From Diplonema papillatum (taxonomy: Eukaryota; Euglenozoa; Diplonemea; Diplonemida; Diplonemidae), in assembly GCA_030068145.1 (NCBI GenBank), contig JAPJBO010000036.1, forward strand, positions 372,001 to 436,000: DNA of 64,000 bases, read 5' to 3'. Both the position numbers and the translations under genes were made by a program. Shown piece by piece: positions 1 to 8,184 of the stretch. The notes beneath the pieces are model-generated. The model had not been told where the DNA came from. It did no database searches and saw only the letters and a list, made by a program, of their open reading frames with translations. Position 1 is the stretch's first letter. Each line of letters opens with the position of its first letter.

Positions 1-195
1 CCTCGGGGGTAAAAGACTGCGTGTTTTTCCCGTTCAAGGAAATCTTAGTTCGTAGTTGGTAATGTTCAGGCGCTACTTGCCTCTCATGTATGTTCGATTG
101 CTAGCATCAAGTCTTCTTCGCGGGAGTGCAGAGTCTTGTTTTCTTTTCTTTCTTTTTCCACTTTTTTCTTCTATCTTTCGTTGGCGAACCCTTCT

Positions 196-336
196 TTTTT
201 TGTATAAGCACCTGCTTTGTAGGAAATACTTGAGGAGGCTGCCAGTCGCAAAAGATCAAAGGAGGTAAATGTGCTGTAGCCCACACGAAACACAGGTAAA
301 TCTGGGTTTAGTGGCGGGCGTAAGCGTTCAACAAAC
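196..336 (+). repeat. Dispersed repeat R1, copy 1
   Basis: About 140 bp, closely similar to 24311-24470 and 46115-46270. All three copies contain the core TTTGTAGGAAATACTTGAGG or a near variant, then a segment reading GTGGCGGGCG. All are in the same orientation. No terminal inverted repeat or target duplication was found, so the element class is open. Confidence 0.85.
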
Positions 337-1185
337 GGGTGGTGGTGGGCAGGATATTATTTCTGCCTTCTAACTTAAGACTGGTGTATTTCACTGTACA
401 TCGGTCTAATAGGTGGAGATGGACCGGTAACTTGAACAGGGATGTGCTAGCCAAAATTGCAGGCGTGTGGATTGAACCGAAGCCTTATTTGCTTCTACGG
501 CCATAGGCCGACACACGATGCACCCCCCTTGAAACACGGACCACCCGACGCACAACCCTTTAGGAAGCGTGTATTTAAGCAGGCGGACGCGGCTGAGCGG
601 GCGGAAATTTCCTTTCAGTAGTGACCGACCTTCGGAAGGAGCAAGTCACCCTGAGCTTACAATCGAAGAGCGGCTCGCAGCCAAAGCCCATGTAGTCGAC
701 CCATGTGGCGCATGAGGTGTCCGTGTGAATATGAAACGGGGGCTGAGTCCCGTACATACTTGAAAACTTCAAGTTGTGGGCTTCGGCAATGCAACGCGTA
801 CTCGGCATACCTTCAGCGTGAGGGGAACAAGCGGCTCAACTTTAAACAGCGGAGGCAGCGCCACGCAGGACGGCTGGACATCGCACTGCGCGTGCAGAGG
901 GACGTACTTCATCAGCATGTCGGCAGCGGCGTTCGCAGGCAATTCCAAACAAACCTCGACGTAGGAGTTCGTCTGCATTCCGCTCTGTGGTATTTGTTCC
1001 GTTTTTTAGACTGTTTCTTTTTTCTCGGATTCCTCGTAACATTGAACATCTCGTGCTCGTAGACCTACTACTAGAGTGGGTACTGATGTCATTAAGCGGC
1101 CATCTTCCTTTGATAGACAGTAATAAGTCGCCGTATTCCATGGAGGTGCGAAGTTAGAGAGAGAGAAGAGAGGGACGGGTTTGGG

Positions 1186-1226
1186 CGCAGGGACCATCTC
1201 TCCGGGGAGTTTCCGGTCTCCTCACT
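1186..1226 (+). repeat. Dispersed repeat R2, copy 1
   Basis: Short repeat with the core GCAGGGACCATCTCTCCGGG followed by TTTCCGGTCTCCTCAC. Related copies are at 7089-7123, 28911-28951 and 43430-43475. Copies 1 and 3 also share a GGAGGCGCGCTG segment further on. In copies 1 and 2 a GA-rich tract lies just before it. Confidence 0.7.
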
Positions 1227-1472
1227 TCTCTTCGCACTGCTACGGCGGGCGTAAGTCGCTCCGGAGGCGCGCTGCAGGTTGCGGCTCTGCTACAGTGAGT
1301 GGCGGCACCGGAGTTGGTGCTGCAGCGGGCGCTCTGGCCGGCGGGTGAGCTCGTCTCGCGGGGGATCGCCGCCTTGTAACGCTGCGGGCCCTCTCACTTA
1401 GATTGCAGAATGTCTGCGGGCATTGGCCTGCACTAGTCACTCAGGACGACCCCTTCGTACCGCCACATCTAA

Positions 1473-4400
1473 CTACATCCCCCACCAGCCTCGCATGCTG
1501 CATATTTGACGAAATGAAGACGGAATGCACACCACGCAGCACAGCAGGAGCCGCCTGCTGATGGAGAGGAACTCAGGAAGCGAGCGGAGATCGATGCCTA
1601 CAGATACCCGGCCTACCAAAGCTGCGCGGCCGTTCTGAAGAGCCGGGATGGAGTGCACCGGCACTGCGGCACTGTCGGCTTGCGATGTCTGCGCTGCGAG
1701 CCGCACAGGTTGCCCTTCGGGGCCTGCCCACAGAAAGACGTCTTTGCAGCTGATGGAGTCCCGTTCGGCGCCCTGCTCCGCGGCGGCCGAAAGCACCGCA
1801 TCGGCCTTCACGAACGGCAAGTCTACGACCAGCACCCCCGCGTGCAGCACCGCGGCAACCGGGACCGCCCGGTGCGGGGGGAAGCTGCCGAAGAGGAGCG
1901 ACCCCAGCGAGGTGCCGAACAGCTCGAAAGGGATGGAGAGCGGCAGCGGCGAGTTTTCCGGGGACAGCTTGAAGGTCAGCAGCCGGCACCGCCGCAGGCA
2001 CAGCACCGCCGCGTGGGTGACGGCGGACGCGCTGCCGGCGATGGTGCGCCCGATCGACGTGCAGGGCAGGAGGGTGGTGTCGGCGGCGTGGTTGACGATG
2101 AGGGCGTGCTTCCGATGGTCCGCGTCGTGTCGCCAGTACAAGCCACCGGGCACCACGGCCCGCGAGGCGGCCGCGGAAAGGTGCGGCAGCGCAAGGTCGG
2201 GGAGGGCGATGAACTTCGGGTCGAAGTACCCGAAAACGAACCCGTTCGCTTGCGCGACGCGCACCGGCGGCAGGGCGACTGTCCGGTGCATCACGGGGTC
2301 CATCAGCATCGGCCTGACCCACCCGGAGACTTCTCGGGTCAACTCCACGACGATCAAGCCGACTCCGCCCCGGAGCGCTCCGCTCGAGACGGCGGCGAGG
2401 GCGCTGGAAGACCGCGGCTTCTCGTCGCCCACGCACAGCACCTCCACCAGCGGCGTGAAGTCCCGCAGGACGTGGGTCAGCCGCAGCAGCGATTGGACCT
2501 CGCTCGCCTGGCTCGCCGACACCGGCAGTGTGACGACGCCGAGTTTGCCCTTCGCCCGCAGCTCGAGCGCGTCGAAGGCGCACAGCCCGCCGCCACCCCC
2601 CGCAGCATCCGCTGCCCGCCCTCTCTGCACGGCTCCAGCGGGTGCGAAGCCAAGCGCCTTCGCTAAGTCGGCGCTCCGAGCGATGCTCACTTGCGACACC
2701 TGGGACGCCACGTCAGCCGCCGTCGGGGCCCGCGTGACGGCGATCGACCGCAGGTCGGCTCCCCGGGGACTGCGGCGGCAGCAGCACCACGCCGGGGCGT
2801 AGAAGAAGTGCAGGAGCTTGCAGAACTCGCGCTGCTCCGCCTTCCGGTGCCACAGCGCGCGGCCGACGGCCTCCGCCGGCGCCAGCCGCGCGAGGATCCT
2901 AACCGGGACGCCCTCGGGGTAAGGGACTGCGCGGCATGAGAGCAAGAGATCGGGGATGGCCGTTGGCGTGTAGCATTCGCCAGCCGACTCCAGCTCTCCC
3001 GCCTGCTTCCACAGAGCGTGCAGCACGGCCGCCGAGGCCAACGCGGCCGGGCCGGAGCGCGCCCACATTTCGACGGCGGCGTCGTCCAAAAACCGGCGCG
3101 CCGCCGTCAACGCTGAGACCGCCGCCGCCCTCTCTTCGCCGGTCCGCCTGCAGTCCGAAGCGACGGCAGTGAGCACCTCGGCCGCGCCGCCGCTCGCTGA
3201 CGAGGCAATCCGACCGGCCAGCCCGCAAACCAGCGCGTTCCAGTGCCACCCCTTGCGCACGCCGCCGGGCGCCGCCGCTTCCCCGGGGCCGCCGTCGTCG
3301 GCGAGGACCCCGCGCAGCGCGGAGAGGAACGGGTCACAGCCCGCGCGCTGCCGCGCCAGCGAGCGGAGGCAGGCGTACTCGAACAGCAGGCCGTCGACCT
3401 CCGCCGCGGGGGATCCCCGGTCGACCGGAACACCACCGTTTTCGGTGTTCGACGGGCGCGCGGCGAGGATGAGGGGGACCGGGTTCGGGTCGAAGCCGGC
3501 GAGGGCTTCGATGATGGCGGAGCGGACGGAGTGGTGCTGGGTTCGGTCCGAGGCTTCCCGCTGGAAGAGGCGCTGCACCGCCCGCGACCGCCGGGCACCG
3601 GCGAGCTGCCGGACGGCGGAGACCCGCCCGGGGACGGACAGCTCGGAGTGCAGCTGGACGACGCTCTTCCACGGCTCCTGGTGCACGGCCACCGCAGCGA
3701 GCAGCAGCGCTTGGTGGCAGTCGGCCGAGACGTACTGGACGGGGTCCCGGTCGGGCGGAACGGCCAGCAGCTCGGCGATGCTCCGGGCAGGACCCGAGGG
3801 CGCGGGGCCCTCCAGCAGGTCGTCCATTTCGAACGCGCTGAGGTCCAGCGGCCTCTCCGGCCGCGCCACCCGCTCGGTGATCACCTCGCCGCACCGCAGC
3901 CTCGTCAGCCGGATGTCCAGCTCCGCCAGGACACGGTTCAGCCTCGCGCCGCGGACGGCGGGCACGTCGTCATCGTCGTCGCCCCCGACGCCGCCCCCCC
4001 CCCGCAGCGCGACGCACACCGCGATTTCTTCCAAGAACTCCGGCGGCTGCGGGCGCCCGGCGTCCGCCTCCTGCATCGCGGTGAGCGTGAGGCATTCCGC
4101 GGACGCGTCGTACTCCGCGCAAACCGAGATGCGCGGGATGGTGTGCCCGTACACCCAGAATTGCTTGAACCCGAGCAGGTCGACGTCTCCGTGGGCGGAG
4201 AGAAACGCGAGGAACCCGTCGGTGTCGAGGAGGCCGACTTTGACGGCGGCGGTCGCCAGGCGCCTGATTCCGGGGATCCACGGCGACGCGTCGTGCCGGG
4301 CCGCCCGCTTGATCTTGACGCTCGCTGCGCAGAGCTGCAGGGCGACCAACGTCGCTTTGCGCGCTGCGAGCGAGCTCTCGTATGCGCTCTCGCCGGGAAG

Positions 4401-5618
4401 CAGCAACCCGCCCGTCCCCGCTCGGGAGAGAACCACTGCGCCCGGGGGATCCAGCAGCCGCGCTCTCACGGCCTCAGCCTCGTCCAGCAGCCAGCCCACC
4501 GCGTTATTCACGCCGCTCCACTCCATCGTGCACATCCATGCGACCGCGCCGGCGAGACCCACCACGAGCCACGCGTCGTCGAGCGTCTTCGCCACGACTT
4601 CGACGCCGAACATTTGCCGCGCAAACGCGTTGCACATCAGCCGGAAGAGAACCGGCGTGAAGAGCGTGTCCTCCCGCAGCCAGGCCTCCGGGAGCACGAG
4701 GAGCTGCGCGCCGTTCAGCCAAGCCTCGGAGTGGTCCGGCGCGAAGAGGACGGTCACCGGCCGCGAAAGCGGGGCCCCGAGGGCGGCCTCCACCGCGCGC
4801 AGGCAGCGGGTGAACAGGTCGACCAGCCCGTCCGGGCACGGCGGCAGGCTGACGAGCCTGATTTTGCCCTCTGCTGCGATCGACCTGCTTTGGAAAGCGT
4901 TTGACCACGCCGCCACCGCCACGTTGCACGGGGAGAGAGCACGAGCCCGGTCTGGCAGGCTGACCTCCGACCACGAATACCCGAGCGCCTCGTCGGCGGT
5001 GATGGATCCTTCGGCACTCGCGCTGGGGAGGAGTTGGATGTCCCAGGTGCATCGGGTGTCTCCAATGCTATCAGCGCAGGGGACCCACACGCGCGCGGAC
5101 GAGGTCTCGGGCGCGATCACGAGGAGGTGCGGGGTGATCGAGACGCGGGGCGAGCTGCGGGACCTGAACGCCACCCGGACGCACAGCGCGCCCCAGCCCC
5201 GCTGCGCCGGGGTCAGCGCCACGATCACTTCGCACTGCAGCCGCCTCCACTGCTGCATGGCTTCGAGGCCCACGGGGTCGTCCAGCGGCACGGCCGCGGC
5301 TTCCTTGCCGTTTGCCTCCGTTCCCGTCTTCTGCCCCTTCATCGCCTTCGTCGGGTGCTGCACGCTGTACCCGGCGACGGCTTCGAAGTCCGTCTCCGCC
5401 GGTTGGTTCGCCGGCGTCGAAATGCGGGCTTCCTCGCATTTCACCCGGGAAATCGACACCTCCTTCACTTGCCCCGAGTAGTGGAACGCTACGAAGGTTT
5501 CGTCAGCTGCGGCGCCTTGCGCCTCAAAGAACAGCTCCGCCGTTCCATCGATGGTTCCGGACCACGTGTCCGCGGCATCAACGACCACCCTTTGGTGGAC
5601 GAGCCTGCGCGCGACCAT
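1473..5618 (-). CDS. TAF2: TAF2-like TFIID subunit (inactive M1 aminopeptidase fold)
   Basis: A 1381-residue frame that reads as TAF2, the TFIID subunit that contacts initiator DNA. The N-terminal beta region runs from about residue 8 to 220 and includes RVWVPCADS near 176-184, followed by CTWDI. This matches the WFPCVDS...CTWE signature of TAF2. An M1-peptidase-like helical region (about 260-470) aligns around FARQMFGVEVVAKTLDDAWL (332-351) but has no HExxH zinc site, as expected for TAF2. WVYGHTIPRI then PVQYVSADCH introduce a HEAT-like part. The last roughly 400 residues are Ala/Gly-rich and unlike TAF2s I know. Translation runs to a TAG at 1473, but the final 30-40 codons may be intron read-through: a GTAGGC donor-like site follows the codons for NGRAAL. 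The start is the first Met of the frame; another ATG lies just upstream out of frame. Confidence 0.8.
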   Translation of the reverse strand: MVARRLVHQRVVVDAADTWSGTIDGTAELFFEAQGAAADETFVAFHYSGQVKEVSISRVKCEEARISTPANQPAETDFEAVAGYSVQHPTKAMKGQKTGTEANGKEAAAVPLDDPVGLEAMQQWRRLQCEVIVALTPAQRGWGALCVRVAFRSRSSPRVSITPHLLVIAPETSSARVWVPCADSIGDTRCTWDIQLLPSASAEGSITADEALGYSWSEVSLPDRARALSPCNVAVAAWSNAFQSRSIAAEGKIRLVSLPPCPDGLVDLFTRCLRAVEAALGAPLSRPVTVLFAPDHSEAWLNGAQLLVLPEAWLREDTLFTPVLFRLMCNAFARQMFGVEVVAKTLDDAWLVVGLAGAVAWMCTMEWSGVNNAVGWLLDEAEAVRARLLDPPGAVVLSRAGTGGLLLPGESAYESSLAARKATLVALQLCAASVKIKRAARHDASPWIPGIRRLATAAVKVGLLDTDGFLAFLSAHGDVDLLGFKQFWVYGHTIPRISVCAEYDASAECLTLTAMQEADAGRPQPPEFLEEIAVCVALRGGGGVGGDDDDDVPAVRGARLNRVLAELDIRLTRLRCGEVITERVARPERPLDLSAFEMDDLLEGPAPSGPARSIAELLAVPPDRDPVQYVSADCHQALLLAAVAVHQEPWKSVVQLHSELSVPGRVSAVRQLAGARRSRAVQRLFQREASDRTQHHSVRSAIIEALAGFDPNPVPLILAARPSNTENGGVPVDRGSPAAEVDGLLFEYACLRSLARQRAGCDPFLSALRGVLADDGGPGEAAAPGGVRKGWHWNALVCGLAGRIASSASGGAAEVLTAVASDCRRTGEERAAAVSALTAARRFLDDAAVEMWARSGPAALASAAVLHALWKQAGELESAGECYTPTAIPDLLLSCRAVPYPEGVPVRILARLAPAEAVGRALWHRKAEQREFCKLLHFFYAPAWCCCRRSPRGADLRSIAVTRAPTAADVASQVSQVSIARSADLAKALGFAPAGAVQRGRAADAAGGGGGLCAFDALELRAKGKLGVVTLPVSASQASEVQSLLRLTHVLRDFTPLVEVLCVGDEKPRSSSALAAVSSGALRGGVGLIVVELTREVSGWVRPMLMDPVMHRTVALPPVRVAQANGFVFGYFDPKFIALPDLALPHLSAAASRAVVPGGLYWRHDADHRKHALIVNHAADTTLLPCTSIGRTIAGSASAVTHAAVLCLRRCRLLTFKLSPENSPLPLSIPFELFGTSLGSLLFGSFPPHRAVPVAAVLHAGVLVVDLPFVKADAVLSAAAEQGAERDSISCKDVFLWAGPEGQPVRLAAQTSQADSAAVPVHSIPALQNGRAALVGRVSVGIDLRSLPEFLSISRRLLLCCVVCIPSSFRQICSMRGWWGM

Positions 5619-5775
5619 GACATGAGCGAGCGTTCGCCGTTACTGCAACCTCAGACGCCGGTCCCGCGTTCATCCATGCTCGTCGAAAACGGGTTCCGTG
5701 GTTCAAACTCGGAAGCTATTTTCCCGGTTTTTCTTCTAACCTGTCAAAAAAGGAAAAGGCGCGAAGTTTGTTTGT

Positions 5776-5880
5776 ACGTGCCGGGGCAGTTAGCCTGTTA
5801 GTGAGTGAACATGACCGTCAGGCTAGCTTCTCCCAAATAGGCTGCTAGCCTCTTTCGAATTTACAATTCGTTGACCGGCT
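5776..5880 (+). repeat. Hairpin repeat R3, copy A
   Basis: First of at least seven dispersed copies. The shared plan is TTTGTACGTG, a G-rich run, TTAGCCTGTTAGTGAGTGAA, a short ATGACCGTCA-like middle, then GGCTAGCTTCTCCC and a GCTGCTAGCC segment. The two TAGCC/GGCTA halves can pair into a hairpin. Confidence 0.7.
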
Positions 5881-5969
5881 TAATAAAAGCGACGCACTCT
5901 TCTTCAACGGGTGACGGGGGGATGCACCTAAATTTCCGCACTAAGTTAGTCACGGCTGTGAAACGAATG

Positions 5970-6480
5970 GATTATTGTACATCATTGTATTTCCCCCGCC
6001 GACCAAGAATTATTGTATTTTTTATTGTACATTATTGTATATTATTGTACGATTATTGCACATTATTGTACACGCAGTGGTGCAGGGGGTAAGGCGTGTG
6101 AAAGGTTTACGACAGGTTTTACACGGAATGACCCGATGGACTCGACAGACTTCCGAACATGGTATCTTTGTCAGGGGTGCTCGAGCGCAAAAAGACAGCG
6201 TTGCAATTCAAGCGGGGGGTGAAGATGCAGCAGGTGCCATATTAAGGGCTTCAAGAAAGAGCGACAAGCATTCGGAAAGGCAGTTGCCACGACAGGTGTC
6301 TTGGCGAGGAGGACGTCTTGGTGGATCTTCACATCGTACAATAATGTATTGTGTATTATTGTAAATTCTTGTACATTCTTGTACATTGTTGTAAATTATT
6401 GTAAATTATTGTATTATTGTACAGTATTGTATACAATAATGTACGAATATCTGTACAATAAAAATACAATAAAATAAACG
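5970..6480 (+). repeat. Two arrays of ATTATTGTAC-type repeats
   Basis: The stretches 5970-6080 and 6335-6480 are built from variants of ATTATTGTACATT. About 250 bp of ordinary sequence separates them. The second array contains both orientations (GTACAATAATGTA and ATTATTGTACAG), so parts can fold on themselves. The pair may be the degenerate termini of one small element, but I could not define clean ends. Confidence 0.6.
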
Positions 6481-6654
6481 ATTCGTATCACAACCGTGAC
6501 TAAGCGTCATACGACGTGGATACCTGAGCAAAAACTCGGCCGCGCTTTTCGGTGCTACAACCATAATGTGAGTCTTCTTTATTGGGCTGACTGAACCTAG
6601 ATTCACCCGTGTTTCGTGGCTGCACATTTTCCGGCGGGACTTCCTCTGCAAAGG

Positions 6655-6890
6655 ATGTGCCTGCATCCGATGCTACGGATTTTTCAACATTTTGACTCAT
6701 GGCACTAGCCACGACGGCGCTCGAGTCAAACCACGTATTCACGTAAGTTTTTGGTACGATGGACACGATGAGAAGCAAAGCAGAGTCCGCAGAGCGAAAC
6801 AAAGCGTTAAGACGCACAGAACTCTTTCTGGTGTTCTAACGGCACATACGACTTCGCAGTACAGCGCGCCATCTGAACACAAACGTTAGG
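6655..6890 (+). repeat. Direct repeat, left copy
   Basis: Matches 7535-7767 over most of its length. Both contain a TCAACATTT...GACTC segment and then GATGAGAAGCAAA, CAGAGCGAAACAAAGCGT and GACACAAACGTT or a close variant. Each copy is followed, after different spacing, by an R3 hairpin copy with GACGCGGCTTTTTGTACGTG in front, so the two elements probably travel together. Confidence 0.7.
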
Positions 6891-7149
6891 CTGCAGAGTG
6901 CAGTTGTTTGGACGCTTCTGAAAATCAGTGGGGGGGGGGAGAGAGAGAGAGGGAGAGAGACAGAGAGAGAGAACACACATCAAGACACGTCCAAGGGTGG
7001 GGTAGTCACGCCTTAGCAGTACCAGGGGTGTGTTCTCGTGGTCATCGCTGACCTTTCCTGAGAGAGAGAGAGAGAGACGAATTGGAGTGCAGGGACTCTC
7101 CGAGAAGTTTCCGGTCACCTCACTACAACGAACAGATCAGACGCGGCTT

Positions 7150-7262
7150 TTTGTACGTGTTGGGTGGGAGGACTAGCCTGTTGAGCATGATCGTCAGCTA
7201 ATCTCCTCCCCAACACGCTGCCAGCCAGCGGTCTCGTTCCAAATTTCCAGGGCCTGCAGCAC
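7150..7262 (+). repeat. Hairpin repeat R3, copy B
   Basis: Contains GGGAGGACTAGCCTGTTGAG, ATGATCGTCAGC and TAATCTCCTCCCCAACACGC. The AGGA-CTAGC and GCTAATCTCCT halves form the imperfect stem. About 650 bp from copy C, in the same orientation. Confidence 0.75.
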
Positions 7263-7534
7263 GATATGCTGACGTGACTGCAGGGGACTACCGGCGAAGT
7301 CGGTGGCCAGGGCAGTGCTGCAAGCGGGCAGCACCACCGCCGGGTGCTACAGCAACAACCCAAGCACGACCAGCACAAGAGACGGAAGCGCGGGCCTTCG
7401 CCTCCGGGGACGCCCGAGGCGACACCGAAGTCGAGACGCAAGCTGCGAGCACCGGGACTACGGCACATTTCCGGCGCGGTGAGGTCTCGAGTGTCTCCTG
7501 CAAAGCAGGTGCGTGGTCAAAGGATCCCCTCCCT

Positions 7535-7767
7535 GTGTCTGCGTCCAATACTACAGATCTCTCAACATTTCGACTCCCCAAGTGCTCGTCGTGGCACTCG
7601 AGCCCTCACCACGTAATCACGCCCGTGAGCTCCTGACGATAGAACGATGAGAAGCAAAACAGAGGCTGCAGAGCGAAACAAAGCGTGAAGACGCACAGAA
7701 GTTCGCCTGGTGTTCAAACAGCACACATGACTATCACAGTGCATCGTGCCGTCTGGACACAAACGTT
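7535..7767 (+). repeat. Direct repeat, right copy
   Basis: Second copy of the 6655-6890 repeat, with scattered substitutions and small indels. It runs almost directly into R3 copy C. Confidence 0.7.
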
Positions 7768-7807
7768 GTTACCGAAAAACGGTGATCGGAAAAAAGAACA
7801 GACGCGG

Positions 7808-7925
7808 CTTTTTGTACGTGGAGGGGGAGGACTAGCCTGTTAATGAATGTGTGCATGGTCGTTATGCTAATCTCCTCCCCCACCACGCTGCCAGCCAGCG
7901 GTCTCTTTCCAAGTCTACAATTCAT
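7808..7925 (+). repeat. Hairpin repeat R3, copy C
   Basis: Reads GGAGGACTAGCCTGTTAATG, then CATGGTCGTTATGC and TAATCTCCTCCCCCACCACG. Same plan and orientation as copy B, with a longer loop. Confidence 0.75.
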
Positions 7926-8184
7926 TGGTACTACAAAATACGACGTGGCTGCACTCTTCGCTTTTTCTCGCGCGACCCTGTCCCTTTCGTTGGCTAGGCT
8001 CGAGCTCCCACTAGCAGAACTCGAAGATGCAGTGACTGGTTACTGCAGGACTTGCGTAATTACAAAAGAAAAACGGCTACGACGCGAAAAGACACTTCTC
8101 AACTAGGTTCGTGCTCATTTTGTGCACGATCAGAAAGAGAGAGTGCTGTAACGTTATGGAGTTCTACATTGTAGGGGTTGGCAT

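Larger units (their letters stand above)
1..1472. other. Non-coding DNA downstream of TAF2
   Basis: No convincing gene is seen here. The short open frames on both strands show no conserved motif. The stretch holds one copy of dispersed repeat R1 (196-336) and one of repeat R2 (1186-1226). I found no truncated copy of the TAF2 3' end, unlike the downstream side of several other genes in this window. Confidence 0.6.
5619..8184. other. Repeat-filled intergenic region
   Basis: No gene is supported. It holds three copies of hairpin repeat R3 (5776-5880, 7150-7262, 7808-7925), two TTATTGTAC-rich arrays (5970-6080 and 6335-6480), GA microsatellites (6935-6975, 7060-7078), an R2 copy (7089-7123) and a pair of direct repeats (6655-6890 and 7535-7767). 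Confidence 0.7.

Noticed and set aside
1648..5481. Long plus-strand open frames antisense to TAF2 (up to 770 codons)
   Set aside because: They are shadows in very GC-rich DNA. The minus frame has clear TAF2 motifs; the plus frames have none.
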